From positions 1-64,000 of the forward strand of contig JAEZSO010000001.1 in the NCBI GenBank assembly GCA_023421795.1: DNA of 64,000 bases. Direction: 5' to 3'. Positions within the stretch are counted from its first letter, which is position 1. Each line of letters opens with the position of its first letter. The notes beneath the pieces were generated by a model, which worked only from the letters and a program-made list of their open reading frames with translations, did not search any database and was not told the DNA's origin. Origin of the DNA: Cyanobacteria bacterium OH_PDB_230. Its GTDB lineage: Bacteria > Cyanobacteriota > Vampirovibrionia > Gastranaerophilales > Gastranaerophilaceae. Shown here piece after piece: positions 54,020-62,834 of the stretch. The translations under genes were made by a program, and so were the position numbers.

Positions 54020-55126
54020 ATGAAAAAGAAAATTTTGAGCATATTGTTAATACTTATGATGATAGGATTGATGCCCGTTCAAACGGCACAAGCCGCAAGG
54101 ATGAGAATCAAAGACATAACCCATGTAAAAGGTGTCAGAGACAACCAGTTAGTAGGTTATGGTATTGTCGTAGGTCTTAAAATGACAGGTGACAACTCTC
54201 GTTCAACCCAAATTACAAATCAATTGATGCTCCAAAATTTAGGCACAGTAATTCAACAGGCAAACTACATCCAAAAAGGTTCTTCAGCTGCCGTAATGGT
54301 TACTGCTACGGTTCCTGCATTCGCTAAAAACGGAGACAAAATCGATGTTACGGTTTCTACTATGGCGGATGCGAAGAGCTTAGAGGGCGGTGTTCTTGTT
54401 ATGACTCCATTGAGAGCTCCGAATGGAGAGGTGGTTGCTACTGCTCAAGGTCCTTTGTCTGTAGGTGGGGCCTCTGCTGATGCAAACGGAAGCAGTAAAA
54501 GAACCGCAATCACTACAACAGGCAGAATTCCTAATGGTGCGATAGTGGAAAGAGATATTAACACTCAAATAGGTGATGAAGACAGCATAACACTCTCTTT
54601 GGCCAAAACAGATTACACTTTGGTCGCAAGAATTGCCCAAACCATATCTCAAACAGTTGCTCCTTCAAGAGCTTTGGATGGCACAAGTGTTAAAGTTATT
54701 GTCCCTCCAAGTTTTCAGAATGATAGGGTTGCGTTCCTTTCTATAATTGAAAATCTTACTGTAGATGTTTCGAGAGAAAGAGCCAAAGTCGTTGTAAACG
54801 AAAGAACAGGAACGATTGTAATAGGAAGTGAAGTCAAACTTATGCCTGCAGCGGTTGCTCACGGTAATATAACGGTTACCGTCACCACTGCAAACGACGT
54901 TTCTCAGCCAAGACCATTTTCAGGCGGTTCTACTATGGGATTTTCTAATACTGATATAGATATTACAAAGCAATCGGGAAGTTTGATAAAAATAAACGAA
55001 AACAACAGCTTGAACGATCTTGTTAGAGCGCTAAACGCAATAGGTGTTACTCCTATTGACTTGATTTCAATCCTTCAGGCTTTAAAAGAGGCCGGAAGTT
55101 TACAGGCAGAGTTAGAAATAATATAA
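54020..55126 (+). CDS. flgI: flagellar P-ring protein FlgI
   Basis: 368 residues with signal peptide MKKKILSILLILMMIGLMPVQTAQA. The mature start RMRIKDITHVKGVRDNQLVGYGIVVGLKMTGD and later VVVNERTGTIVIGSEVKLMPAAVAHGNI and LVRALNAIGVTPIDLISILQALKEAGSL are family signatures. It forms the ring around the distal rod in the peptidoglycan layer. It lies 34 nt after flgH and 9 nt before the short flgJ. Confidence 0.96.
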   Translation: MKKKILSILLILMMIGLMPVQTAQAARMRIKDITHVKGVRDNQLVGYGIVVGLKMTGDNSRSTQITNQLMLQNLGTVIQQANYIQKGSSAAVMVTATVPAFAKNGDKIDVTVSTMADAKSLEGGVLVMTPLRAPNGEVVATAQGPLSVGGASADANGSSKRTAITTTGRIPNGAIVERDINTQIGDEDSITLSLAKTDYTLVARIAQTISQTVAPSRALDGTSVKVIVPPSFQNDRVAFLSIIENLTVDVSRERAKVVVNERTGTIVIGSEVKLMPAAVAHGNITVTVTTANDVSQPRPFSGGSTMGFSNTDIDITKQSGSLIKINENNSLNDLVRALNAIGVTPIDLISILQALKEAGSLQAELEII

Positions 55127-55135
55127 GGAGGAAAG

Positions 55136-55471
55136 GTGTTAAGTCCAATAAATACAGCCAATTACGATTCGCAACCGACTTCAGCTGAAACCGAGGTTTT
55201 TAACCAGATTAAAAAATCAGGTAATAGAAAAGAACAGCTGAAAAAAGTTTCTGCTGAATTTGAAGCTGTATTTGTCACTAAAATGATATCTTTATTGGAC
55301 AAAACCGTAGAAAAAGAAGATGGGGTCTTCGGACAAGAAGGCAGTTTCTTAAAAAACTTCAAATCGTACATGTATACGGAAATGGGTAGGGATATAGCAA
55401 AAAATCCAAGAACGTCATTCGGATTCGCGCAGCAAATATACAAGCAAATGGAAAAAAGTTTAGGGGAGTAA
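55136..55471 (+). CDS. flgJ: rod-cap protein FlgJ, N-terminal domain only
   Basis: 111 residues from a GTG start three bases after AGGAGGAAAG. It matches the FlgJ rod-binding domain (KVSAEFEAVFVTKMISLLDKT, FLKNFKSYMYTEMGRDIAK, FGFAQQIYKQM). The C-terminal muramidase domain of enterobacterial FlgJ is absent, as in many other phyla, where a separate lytic enzyme acts; the SLT gene at 50388 is the candidate. Confidence 0.88.
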   Translation: MLSPINTANYDSQPTSAETEVFNQIKKSGNRKEQLKKVSAEFEAVFVTKMISLLDKTVEKEDGVFGQEGSFLKNFKSYMYTEMGRDIAKNPRTSFGFAQQIYKQMEKSLGE

Positions 55472-55477
55472 GAGAAC

Positions 55478-55756
55478 ATGGTAAGCGGCATAAATTCAGG
55501 AATAAGCCCGATACAATTAATAAACGCAACAAATGCCTTTAAGGCGGCTTCTGCAAAAGTTCAAGAGCCTGAAGTTCTTGAACCGCAGGTGTCAGAAGGA
55601 GTGAATGTAAATGATTCCAAAAATATCTTAAAGGATATAAATGTAGCTGAAATTAAAAAATATGCTTCAATGACAGGGGAAGAAAACCTTTCCGACGAAG
55701 ATATCAAATATGGCGTGATATATGGTAGAAGCGTGATGGCAGACTGGGTTGTTTAA
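55478..55756 (+). CDS. small unknown protein of the flagellar cluster
   Basis: 92 residues, family not recognised. The N-terminal half is low-complexity and Val/Glu rich; the C-terminal half (ILKDINVAEIKKYASMTGEENLSDEDIKYGVIYGRSVMADWVV) looks folded. It sits exactly where many organisms carry flgM, directly before flgN, flgK and flgL, but it does not show the FlgM sigma-28-binding C-terminal pattern that I know. It starts 6 nt after flgJ with a purine-rich AGTAAGAGAAC. It could be a divergent anti-sigma factor or another assembly factor. Confidence 0.75.
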   Translation: MVSGINSGISPIQLINATNAFKAASAKVQEPEVLEPQVSEGVNVNDSKNILKDINVAEIKKYASMTGEENLSDEDIKYGVIYGRSVMADWVV

Positions 55757-55771
55757 AATTGAGGTTCTAAA

Positions 55772-56269
55772 ATGCAAGAAAAATTTATATTAATTGAAAA
55801 AAATATCAATCAGGAGATAACTCTTTATAAAGAGTTGGAAACTCTCTACTCTGAAAAGCAGGGAGCCCTTATTGACAAAAAAGTTGATGAACTCGGAGAA
55901 ATAGATTCCAAAATAATGAAAACATTCGATTCAATCAGGTCTTTAATTGCCAATCGTAACAAGATTTTTTCGACTATGTACGATTCAAGCTTCAGTTTAT
56001 CAATGCTTATAGAGGAATCAAGAAATATTGATTCTGATCTTTCAAAAAGATTTGAAAAACAAAAAGAAGAAATAAACAATTTGGCAAAAAGCCTTTCCGA
56101 ACTTGATTTTATTAATCTAGAGCTGACAAAGTTTGGAATGAAGCTTGCAAACAAAACAATGCAGATTATTTTAAGTAATGTACAAATTTCGACCAACGAA
56201 TACAACAACCAAGGGAAAGTGATAGGTCAAGGCCAATTGGAACTTTCCTCGGTTAACGAAGAAGTGTAA
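55772..56269 (+). CDS. flgN: flagellar export chaperone FlgN
   Basis: 165 residues, entirely helical with heptad patterning. The N-terminal ILIEKNINQEITLYKELETLYSEKQGALIDKKVDELGEI and position directly before flgK and flgL fit the FlgN family, which escorts the hook-filament junction proteins to the export gate. Sequence conservation in FlgN is low, so the call rests on length, helical character and context. It ends 14 nt before flgK. Confidence 0.8.
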   Translation: MQEKFILIEKNINQEITLYKELETLYSEKQGALIDKKVDELGEIDSKIMKTFDSIRSLIANRNKIFSTMYDSSFSLSMLIEESRNIDSDLSKRFEKQKEEINNLAKSLSELDFINLELTKFGMKLANKTMQIILSNVQISTNEYNNQGKVIGQGQLELSSVNEEV

Positions 56270-56283
56270 AAAAGGATTATAAT

Positions 56284-57843
56284 ATGTCTTTATATACCAG
56301 TTTTAATATCGCACAACAGTCTCTGTTAATGAACCAATCAGCATTGAACGTAGTCAGTTCAAATATCTCTAACATGAATACTGATGGTTATTCTAAGCAG
56401 AGAATAAACGCAACTTCCAGCGGCTATATGGATATTGTTGGAGCAAACAAAACTTTTCAGGTTAGTGCAGGAGCTCAAATAGGAGATATCTCAAGATATA
56501 GAGATGCTTATTTGGATACGGCATACAGAGATCAGAATTCTAATCTTAAGTATTACACAGAGCTTAGCCAAATGGCCTCAATTATAGAAAATTCAATGAA
56601 TGAATTGAGTGGTAGCGGTCTAAGTGATGCTCTATCACAGTTTTTTACCGCGACACAGACGCTAAAGGCAAGCCCTGCTGATTCTACTGCTCGCGTGAAC
56701 TTTGTGCAAAAAGCTCAAATTCTTTGTACTCAATTTAACCAGCTTGCGACTTCTTTTACCGATAAGAGAACTTCCACGGTCGGAAATGTGACGGATCCTC
56801 AGAGTATATACCAGAGTAAGTTATACGGAAATATTACCGACGTAAACAATAAATTGGATCAACTTGCGCAAATTAACGATATTATAACGAAATCAACCCA
56901 GAACAATATAGTATCAAGTGACTTGTTAGACCAAAGAGACAAGGTGTTGGATGAGCTTTCTAATTACATGCCTGTCACAATTGTTACCAATTCCAATCAG
57001 TCAATAAATTTGGTTATGAATGGAGTGACATTGGTAAAAGGTAACGTAGCAAATCATTTGGATGTTATTACCGGTACGGTTAGCAATCCTACTACTATCC
57101 AGCTGAGAAATGAGAATGGAGAGGTTATTGATACAAACCTGAATGGCAAGTTTAATAGCGGTAAGCTGGCGGCCTGTCTAGAAATGGGCGGAACAGAAAC
57201 CGGCAAACTTACATTCCAAAACCTGCTTGATAAGGTTGATAAGATGGCAAATGAATTTGCGAACATGATGAATAGCATCCAGCAATATAGCTCCGGTGGA
57301 GTCAATGCTATGGGTATAGTTTATGATGCCAGTGGAAAACCTACATTGTCAGATTTTTCTGGTTCCGGCGGGCTCCCTCCGCTATTCTCTGACAGAACAG
57401 GGACTTCTACTCCTATAAATGCTATGAATATTGGCGTTGATTCAGCGATTATAAGCGATTATTGGAAGGTGGCTGCAGCAAGAGTGGATACAAACATTCC
57501 TGATTGGGATCCAAAGGCTGTGGGTAATGGTGAGAACGCAGGGCATTTTGCTGCTGTCAGAAACCAGACCATCCCGGGACTCGGCAATATGAATCCGGAG
57601 TCATATTTAACAACTACTGTTTCAAATATGGGTTCGGCAATTGAGTCTATACAGTTTCATGAAAAAGCTCAAACGTCTTTGTATAATTCAGTAAATGCTC
57701 AAAGGCAGTCTGCTATAGGTGTTAATATGGACGAAGAACTTGTGGACTTGGTTAAATACCAAAGAGCTTACGAGGCTTCTGCAAGGATCTTTAACGTAGC
57801 CTCGTCCATAATGGAACAAATTGTTAATTTAGGAAGAGGATAG
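56284..57843 (+). CDS. flgK: flagellar hook-associated protein 1, FlgK
   Basis: 519 residues. The N-terminal MSLYTSFNIAQQSLLMNQSALNVVSSNISNMNTDGYSKQRI pattern and the C-terminal VNMDEELVDLVKYQRAYEASARIFNVASSIMEQIVNLG are the paired coiled-coil ends of FlgK. The central region is variable, as usual. It forms the first hook-filament junction ring. The gene follows flgN and precedes flgL by 12 nt. Confidence 0.95.
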   Translation: MSLYTSFNIAQQSLLMNQSALNVVSSNISNMNTDGYSKQRINATSSGYMDIVGANKTFQVSAGAQIGDISRYRDAYLDTAYRDQNSNLKYYTELSQMASIIENSMNELSGSGLSDALSQFFTATQTLKASPADSTARVNFVQKAQILCTQFNQLATSFTDKRTSTVGNVTDPQSIYQSKLYGNITDVNNKLDQLAQINDIITKSTQNNIVSSDLLDQRDKVLDELSNYMPVTIVTNSNQSINLVMNGVTLVKGNVANHLDVITGTVSNPTTIQLRNENGEVIDTNLNGKFNSGKLAACLEMGGTETGKLTFQNLLDKVDKMANEFANMMNSIQQYSSGGVNAMGIVYDASGKPTLSDFSGSGGLPPLFSDRTGTSTPINAMNIGVDSAIISDYWKVAAARVDTNIPDWDPKAVGNGENAGHFAAVRNQTIPGLGNMNPESYLTTTVSNMGSAIESIQFHEKAQTSLYNSVNAQRQSAIGVNMDEELVDLVKYQRAYEASARIFNVASSIMEQIVNLGRG

Positions 57844-57855
57844 GACTAAGTAAAT

Positions 57856-58809
57856 ATGAATATCAGGGCAACATCGTTAGGTTTAAGTGAAAGAATGGTT
57901 AATCAGCTTATGTTTAACCAAAACAGCTTGTTGGATTTGCAAATAAAAATGTCCACGCAAAAGAGCGTAAATAAGCCATCCGACAATTCCGTAGCCGCGG
58001 CACAGATACTTGTAATAAATAAACAGCAAAACAATATAGAAACTTATAAGGCTAACATCTCAACGGCAAGAGAGCAGCTAAATATGCTGGATAGTTCGTT
58101 GGGTAGGGTAATTGATATCACTCAAAGAGCGAATGAACTTGCGCTGCAAGCTTCTAACGAAACTTATAGCTCCGAGCAGCTTAAAGGGATGAGAGGTGAA
58201 GTAGAGCAGATAAAACAAGCTATAGTTGACTTTGCTAATACTCAATATAACGGCCAGTATATTTTTTCAGGGAATAACGTTTCGTATCCTGCTTATACCA
58301 TATCGGCGGATGGGTCGGTTATGTATAATGGTTCAAACTCTACGGCTGATTCAAAAAGAACCATCGAAATCATGGAAGGGGTTGAAATACCTCTAAACGT
58401 CAATGGTGTTGATATATTCGGTTATTATGACGCTACTACTACTTCAGGCGGCGTCGTGGTAGGCTCGGGTTCAGGACTGTTTAAAGCTTTATCTGACTTG
58501 AGTAATGCGCTCAACGAGGTACCTCCTGATGTAACTAAAATCAGTGCTCAAATGAAGCCGATTCAAGACGGATTAAATACCGTAAGTAACATAAGAACAG
58601 AATATGGTTCATATAGTTCAAAAAGACTTGATATGACGGAATCTTATCTTACGGATTTATCATTGTCGCTAACCGAACAGCGGTCAGGACTGGAAGATTT
58701 GGATTTGGTGAAGGCTATTACAGACCTTAATAACCAGAAAAATGCATATCAGGCCTCTTTACAGACGACATCTACTGCTTTAAGCCTTTCATTGTTAGAT
58801 TATCTGTAG
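57856..58809 (+). CDS. flgL: flagellar hook-associated protein 3, FlgL
   Basis: 317 residues. The flagellin-like N-terminus (ERMVNQLMFNQNSLLDLQIKMSTQKSVNKPSDNSVAAAQIL) and C-terminus (DLVKAITDLNNQKNAYQASLQTTSTALSLSLLDYL) match FlgL, as does the FSGNN motif in the middle (NGQYIFSGNNV). It forms the second junction ring. It is the last gene of this transcription unit, with a clear terminator 24 nt downstream. Confidence 0.94.
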   Translation: MNIRATSLGLSERMVNQLMFNQNSLLDLQIKMSTQKSVNKPSDNSVAAAQILVINKQQNNIETYKANISTAREQLNMLDSSLGRVIDITQRANELALQASNETYSSEQLKGMRGEVEQIKQAIVDFANTQYNGQYIFSGNNVSYPAYTISADGSVMYNGSNSTADSKRTIEIMEGVEIPLNVNGVDIFGYYDATTTSGGVVVGSGSGLFKALSDLSNALNEVPPDVTKISAQMKPIQDGLNTVSNIRTEYGSYSSKRLDMTESYLTDLSLSLTEQRSGLEDLDLVKAITDLNNQKNAYQASLQTTSTALSLSLLDYL

Positions 58810-58832
58810 ATTTTATAAGACTTACCATTTTT

Positions 58833-58860
58833 AAGAGGCTATGCCTCTTTTTCTTTATTT
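58833..58860 (+). terminator. terminator after flgL
   Basis: AAGAGGC / GCCTCTT with loop TAT, then TTTCTTTATTT. It separates the rod-hook-junction operon from the structured element and the maf gene. Confidence 0.85.
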
Positions 58861-58861
58861 G

Positions 58862-58962
58862 TGCGAGAAATTTAGCGGTAGCGAAAATTTTGAGTCACCT
58901 TTGAAAAGGTGGGCAATAAAACCAAAGTGATGAACTTTCGATTTATTGCAATACAGGATTAA
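58862..58962 (+). ncRNA. structured leader-like element, copy D (before maf)
   Basis: Best-preserved partner of the glyS copy: GCGAGAAATTT ... TAGCGAAAATTTTGAGTCACC is nearly identical. P2 CACCTTT/AAGGTG, P3 GCAATAAA (58913-58920) / TTTATTGC (58942-58949) enclosing AAAGT/ACTTT, and the tail ATACAGGATTAA. A consensus promoter begins 12 nt further on, so this copy may not be in the maf mRNA and could be an independent RNA or a repeat. Confidence 0.5.
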
Positions 58963-58973
58963 ATATTAACAAT

Positions 58974-59002
58974 TTGAATTAAAAATATAGGTAAAATATA
59001 AT
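58974..59002 (+). promoter_or_regulatory. sigma-70-type promoter of maf
   Basis: TTGAAT (58974-58979) and TATAAT (58997-59002) are separated by exactly 17 nt. Only six bases lie between the -10 element and the ATG at 59009, so the transcript would start at or next to the start codon and be leaderless; there is no ribosome-binding site upstream. Confidence 0.6.
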
Positions 59003-59008
59003 TGTAAA

Positions 59009-60889
59009 ATGTTTTCAAAAAATATTAATGCTTTAAAAACCAATAATCCGAAATTAGCAGAAAAAATCGAAAAAATATCTTTGGAAGCCGCCGCGAATAT
59101 AATCTCTGTTCTTCAGGCAGCTTCAGGGGATTTGGTTATTGCATATAATGACCAGCCATTAGAAGATACTTTGAATCCTTTACAAAAAGCTAAGGAAATT
59201 TGGGAAACTACGGTCAAGCAACCTCTTGGAAAGAGTGATATTGTTGTTGTTTTTGGGCTGGGGTTGGGGTATTTGTTTAAAAGAGCCTATGTGAACTGTG
59301 TTTCAAGGATAGCTTTATATGAGCCGAATATAGAAGTTTTAAGGTTTGTTTTGGAATACGTAGATTTTGCTTCAGAGATTTCAGACAATCGAGTTTTTAT
59401 CAGCGACAGTGAAGAAGAAATTTTAAATTATCTAGCTGAAAAATATATCAGCAATGACAAAATTGAGGTTTTATTTTCAAATAATTATGTAAATTTATTT
59501 TCAAACAAGTTGTTGTCTTTAAGTGAAAATATCGTCACTCTTTGCGAGACCAAGAATGTAGATGTAGTAACCATAATGCATCATTCGATGCATTGGGTGA
59601 TAAATAGCATGCTTAACGCAAGATTTTTTGATCAGTCAAGGTCCGTGGCGTTTTTCAAAGATAAATTTGCTGGCAAAACGGCGCTAATAGCTGCGGCAGG
59701 TCCTTCTTTAAGGAAAGACATCAATATAATAAAAGCTAATAGAGACAAGTATGTTATATTCGCGGTTAACAAAATATTGGATTATTTAATAGAAAATGGC
59801 ATTGAGCCTGATTTTCTTGTTGCCTCGGATGCAAGACTTGTCGGCAACACAATTAAAGTTCGACCTGATGTGTTCCCCGGGATTAATCTTATAGCTACAT
59901 CAAAAACAGATTCATTTGTATTTGAGCAGGATTTTAATTCTAAAATTATGTATTTCCTGGCTAATGATTCTGTCTTTGAAGAACTCAGAAAAAGATACCC
60001 TGAAGAAATAAAAGGGTATGAAACAGAAGGTACATCAGTTTCTCAATGTTATTATACGGCTGTTGAAATGGGATTTAAGAATATTATTTTCGCAGGTCTT
60101 GATTTGGCTATAAAGCCTGACACCCCTTATGCGACGGATATAAAAATTCAGATAGATAATGACGGTAAAGCTCTAATCGCCGGCGAAAAAAGAGATCTTG
60201 TCCCGGTGAAGTCTGTTACTGGAGAGTCTGTTCTGACAAGGCAAGATTATTACATATTTGTAAAACAGTTCTCCAGAGCCTTTTGCGAAGACAATTCTGT
60301 TGTTAAATATAATTGCAGTGATTTTGGCGCTTATATCGAAGGGATGATTTATAAGCCTTTAGAAGAAATTATTCCCGATATTTCTTCTGTTTCAATGGAT
60401 GTTAATTCGGTGATTAAAAAAGTTTATTCTGAGACAGAAAATAAATGGCTGGAGATTTCAGGTTCGCAAAAAGAGATATTTGCAAAACAAAGAGAAGATA
60501 TGGTTGAAATCAAAGAACTGGTCATAGAATGGAAAAAGAAATATTTTGAAAAACTTACAGAATGGATTGTAAAAAGAGAGCAGAGCCAGGATTTAGGCGA
60601 CAGCTCAAGCAAGAGCGTTTTTGTCGAACAACCAGCCGAATGCGATGGTATCAGGACAGAAGATGAATTAATAAAAATAAAAAATGAAGAAATAAATATT
60701 ATAAAAAGAATAACAACAAATGATTTGCTTGCTTCATTTTTACAAGAAGAGCTGCTGGAATTTGTTAAACTTAATCAGGATAGTTCAAAATTTTTAGAAG
60801 CAAGAAAATATTCATTGAAAATACTTGGCGAAGAAGCGTTTCTCTCAAAAATAATTTTTCTTGTGACAATGTTTGATCCGATTCTTTAA
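59009..60889 (+). CDS. maf: Maf-type motility accessory glycosyltransferase (DUF115)
   Basis: 626 residues. The central DUF115/MAF_flag10 domain (about 220-400) shows KTALIAAAGPSLRKDINIIKANRD, FAVNKILDYLIENGIEPDFLVASDAR and GTSVSQCYYTAVEMGFKNIIFAGLDLA. Maf proteins transfer nonulosonic acids such as pseudaminic or legionaminic acid to flagellin. Its place between flgL and fliP supports this role. The N- and C-terminal flanks (about 1-200 and 450-626) are helical. No nonulosonate synthesis gene is in the window, so the sugar is unknown. It has its own promoter. Confidence 0.85.
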   Translation: MFSKNINALKTNNPKLAEKIEKISLEAAANIISVLQAASGDLVIAYNDQPLEDTLNPLQKAKEIWETTVKQPLGKSDIVVVFGLGLGYLFKRAYVNCVSRIALYEPNIEVLRFVLEYVDFASEISDNRVFISDSEEEILNYLAEKYISNDKIEVLFSNNYVNLFSNKLLSLSENIVTLCETKNVDVVTIMHHSMHWVINSMLNARFFDQSRSVAFFKDKFAGKTALIAAAGPSLRKDINIIKANRDKYVIFAVNKILDYLIENGIEPDFLVASDARLVGNTIKVRPDVFPGINLIATSKTDSFVFEQDFNSKIMYFLANDSVFEELRKRYPEEIKGYETEGTSVSQCYYTAVEMGFKNIIFAGLDLAIKPDTPYATDIKIQIDNDGKALIAGEKRDLVPVKSVTGESVLTRQDYYIFVKQFSRAFCEDNSVVKYNCSDFGAYIEGMIYKPLEEIIPDISSVSMDVNSVIKKVYSETENKWLEISGSQKEIFAKQREDMVEIKELVIEWKKKYFEKLTEWIVKREQSQDLGDSSSKSVFVEQPAECDGIRTEDELIKIKNEEINIIKRITTNDLLASFLQEELLEFVKLNQDSSKFLEARKYSLKILGEEAFLSKIIFLVTMFDPIL

Positions 60890-60986
60890 TAGTTCATGAA
60901 GTTTAGTAAACAATTCGTAAAAACCTAAAAGATGTTTTATGATATTGTTGAGTAATTACGTCTAAAATGAGGAGGTTTCAACCGAA

Positions 60987-61748
60987 ATGAACTTTTTGAG
61001 GAAATATGCAAAATTCCTTTATGCATTTTTTATAATGATTTTTACACCTGCAATAGCTAATGCTGCAATTGCTTTCCCTACAGTTAGTTTAGGGGTAGGA
61101 ACAGCAAATACTCCTCAAGAGTTTACGCAAGGCGTACAAATACTTATTTTGCTTACGGTTTTGACTTTGGCGCCAAGTATATTGGTTATGACAACTGCCT
61201 TCGTAAGGATTATTATTGTTCTGGCGCTTACAAGACAGGCTATTGGGACAGCCAGTTTGCCGCCTAACCAGGTTTTGGCAGGCTTGGCACTTATACTTAC
61301 CTTTTTTGTAATGGCCCCCACAATAAATAAAATCAACGATACCGCGGTTCAGCCTTACCTGAAAAATCAAATTACTCAACAGGTTGCGTTGGAAAAAGCA
61401 TCTGTTCCCATAAGGGAATTTATGATTAAGCATACAGAAGAAAAAGAAATAGGTTTGTTCCTTAAAATGGCAAAATTGGAAAAGCCTAAAAACTGGCAGG
61501 CGGTACCTACTTATATAATCCTTCCGGCTTTTGTTTTAAGCGAGCTGAAAACAGCTTTTATTATAGGATTTGTGATATTTTTACCGTTCTTGGTAATCGA
61601 TATAATAATTGCTAGTATTCTGGTGTCAATGGGTATGCTTTTCTTACCGCCAACTGTTGTGGCGACTCCGTTTAAGCTCATACTGTTTGTTATGATAGAC
61701 GGTTGGTATCTTATCACGAAGTCGTTATTGGAAAGTTTTTCAACATAG
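60987..61748 (+). CDS. fliP: flagellar export gate protein FliP
   Basis: 253 residues with a cleavable signal peptide (about 1-26), as is usual for FliP. The family blocks are VQILILLTVLTLAPSILVMTTAFVRIIIVLALTRQAIGTASLPPNQVLAGLALILTFFVM in parts, and the C-terminal SMGMLFLPPTVVATPFKLILFVMIDGW. It forms the pentameric core of the export gate with FliQ and FliR. The ribosome-binding site is GAGGAGG. It starts the unit fliP-fliQ-fliR-flhB-flhA; fliO is not adjacent. Confidence 0.96.
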   Translation: MNFLRKYAKFLYAFFIMIFTPAIANAAIAFPTVSLGVGTANTPQEFTQGVQILILLTVLTLAPSILVMTTAFVRIIIVLALTRQAIGTASLPPNQVLAGLALILTFFVMAPTINKINDTAVQPYLKNQITQQVALEKASVPIREFMIKHTEEKEIGLFLKMAKLEKPKNWQAVPTYIILPAFVLSELKTAFIIGFVIFLPFLVIDIIIASILVSMGMLFLPPTVVATPFKLILFVMIDGWYLITKSLLESFST

Positions 61749-61759
61749 AGGAATGATTA

Positions 61760-62032
61760 ATGAATGAATCTCAGTTTTTAACTATATTTCAGAGTGTACT
61801 GGTATTGATATTACAGCTTTCTGCTCCTGTGTTGATTGTGAGTGTGGTTGTTGGCTTGATGATTAGTATATTCCAGTCGGTCACTCAAATACAGGAAGCA
61901 ACATTGACTTTTGTGCCTAAAATTATAGCGGGTATTTTGACCTTGATAATACTTATGCCTTGGATGCTTTCTACATTTACAAGCACTGTTTATGATTGGT
62001 TCGGGCAAATAAACAGCCTTATAGCAAGATAG
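61760..62032 (+). CDS. fliQ: flagellar export gate protein FliQ
   Basis: 90 residues with two membrane helices, the standard size. VGLMISIFQSVTQIQEATLTFVPKIIAG is the family signature. It packs on the FliP-FliR core of the export gate. It lies 11 nt after fliP and 16 nt before fliR. Confidence 0.95.
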   Translation: MNESQFLTIFQSVLVLILQLSAPVLIVSVVVGLMISIFQSVTQIQEATLTFVPKIIAGILTLIILMPWMLSTFTSTVYDWFGQINSLIAR

Positions 62033-62048
62033 GTGTTGGTGTAGAAGA

Positions 62049-62828
62049 ATGGAACTGTTAGAGCTTTTATCGCCGAAAAACATAGTTGGATTTATAATTG
62101 TGGTTACCAGGCTGAGCGGTATGATGGTAACGGCTCCGTTGTTTTCCACTTATCCAATTCCGCCGCAGGTAAAGGCCTGGCTGGTTGCTTTCGTGGCTTT
62201 TATAATGTACCCGTTGGTTTCTGTAAATACATCTTTTGTAGTGCCTACAAGCATGCCTGAAATGACGCTTTTTCTTATAAAAGAGTTTGCGGTTGGGGCC
62301 CTAATAGGATTCCTGGCAAGCTTTTTGTTTGTTAGTGTTCAGATGGCTGGTAATCTTTTGGCTCAGCAGATAGGTTTAGCAATGAGTAACATGCTGGATC
62401 CTGCGACTAATGCGAATGTTCCTGTAATAGGCCAGTTTTATATGTTTATGACAACACTCATTTTTCTGGCTTTAGATGCTCATCAATGGCTTTTCGCGGC
62501 GGTTTATCAAAGTTTTCTTAAGGTTCCGCCGGGTCTGGAAATGCCGTTTTCTCCTATATTAGTTCAGCAGGTATTGCATTTGTCTTCTCAAATGTTTACT
62601 GTTTCTATAAGTATAGTGCTGCCTATATTTTGCGTATTGTTCGTTCTTGAAATTCTTATTGGGGTTCTTGCTAAAATGATTCCCCAAATGAATATATTTA
62701 TGGTTGCGTTGCCAATAAAAATTTATATTGGACTGGTATTAATGATAATGTTTTTATCTCCAATGTTCAGTTATCTCAGTGGGCTTGTCGAAACCCACAT
62801 GATGACAATAATGAAAATGTTTATGTGA
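62049..62828 (+). CDS. fliR: flagellar export gate protein FliR
   Basis: 259 residues with about six membrane helices. Family features are RLSGMMVTAPLFSTYPIPPQVKAWL near the N-terminus, GQFYMFMTTLIFLALDAHQWL in the middle and the C-terminal IGVLAKMIPQMNIFMVALPIKI. It completes the FliPQR core. It ends 6 nt before flhB. Confidence 0.95.
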   Translation: MELLELLSPKNIVGFIIVVTRLSGMMVTAPLFSTYPIPPQVKAWLVAFVAFIMYPLVSVNTSFVVPTSMPEMTLFLIKEFAVGALIGFLASFLFVSVQMAGNLLAQQIGLAMSNMLDPATNANVPVIGQFYMFMTTLIFLALDAHQWLFAAVYQSFLKVPPGLEMPFSPILVQQVLHLSSQMFTVSISIVLPIFCVLFVLEILIGVLAKMIPQMNIFMVALPIKIYIGLVLMIMFLSPMFSYLSGLVETHMMTIMKMFM

Positions 62829-62834
62829 GGATAA

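Noticed and set aside
55478..55756. FlgM
   Set aside because: Position fits but the C-terminal sigma-28-binding pattern is absent; left as unknown.
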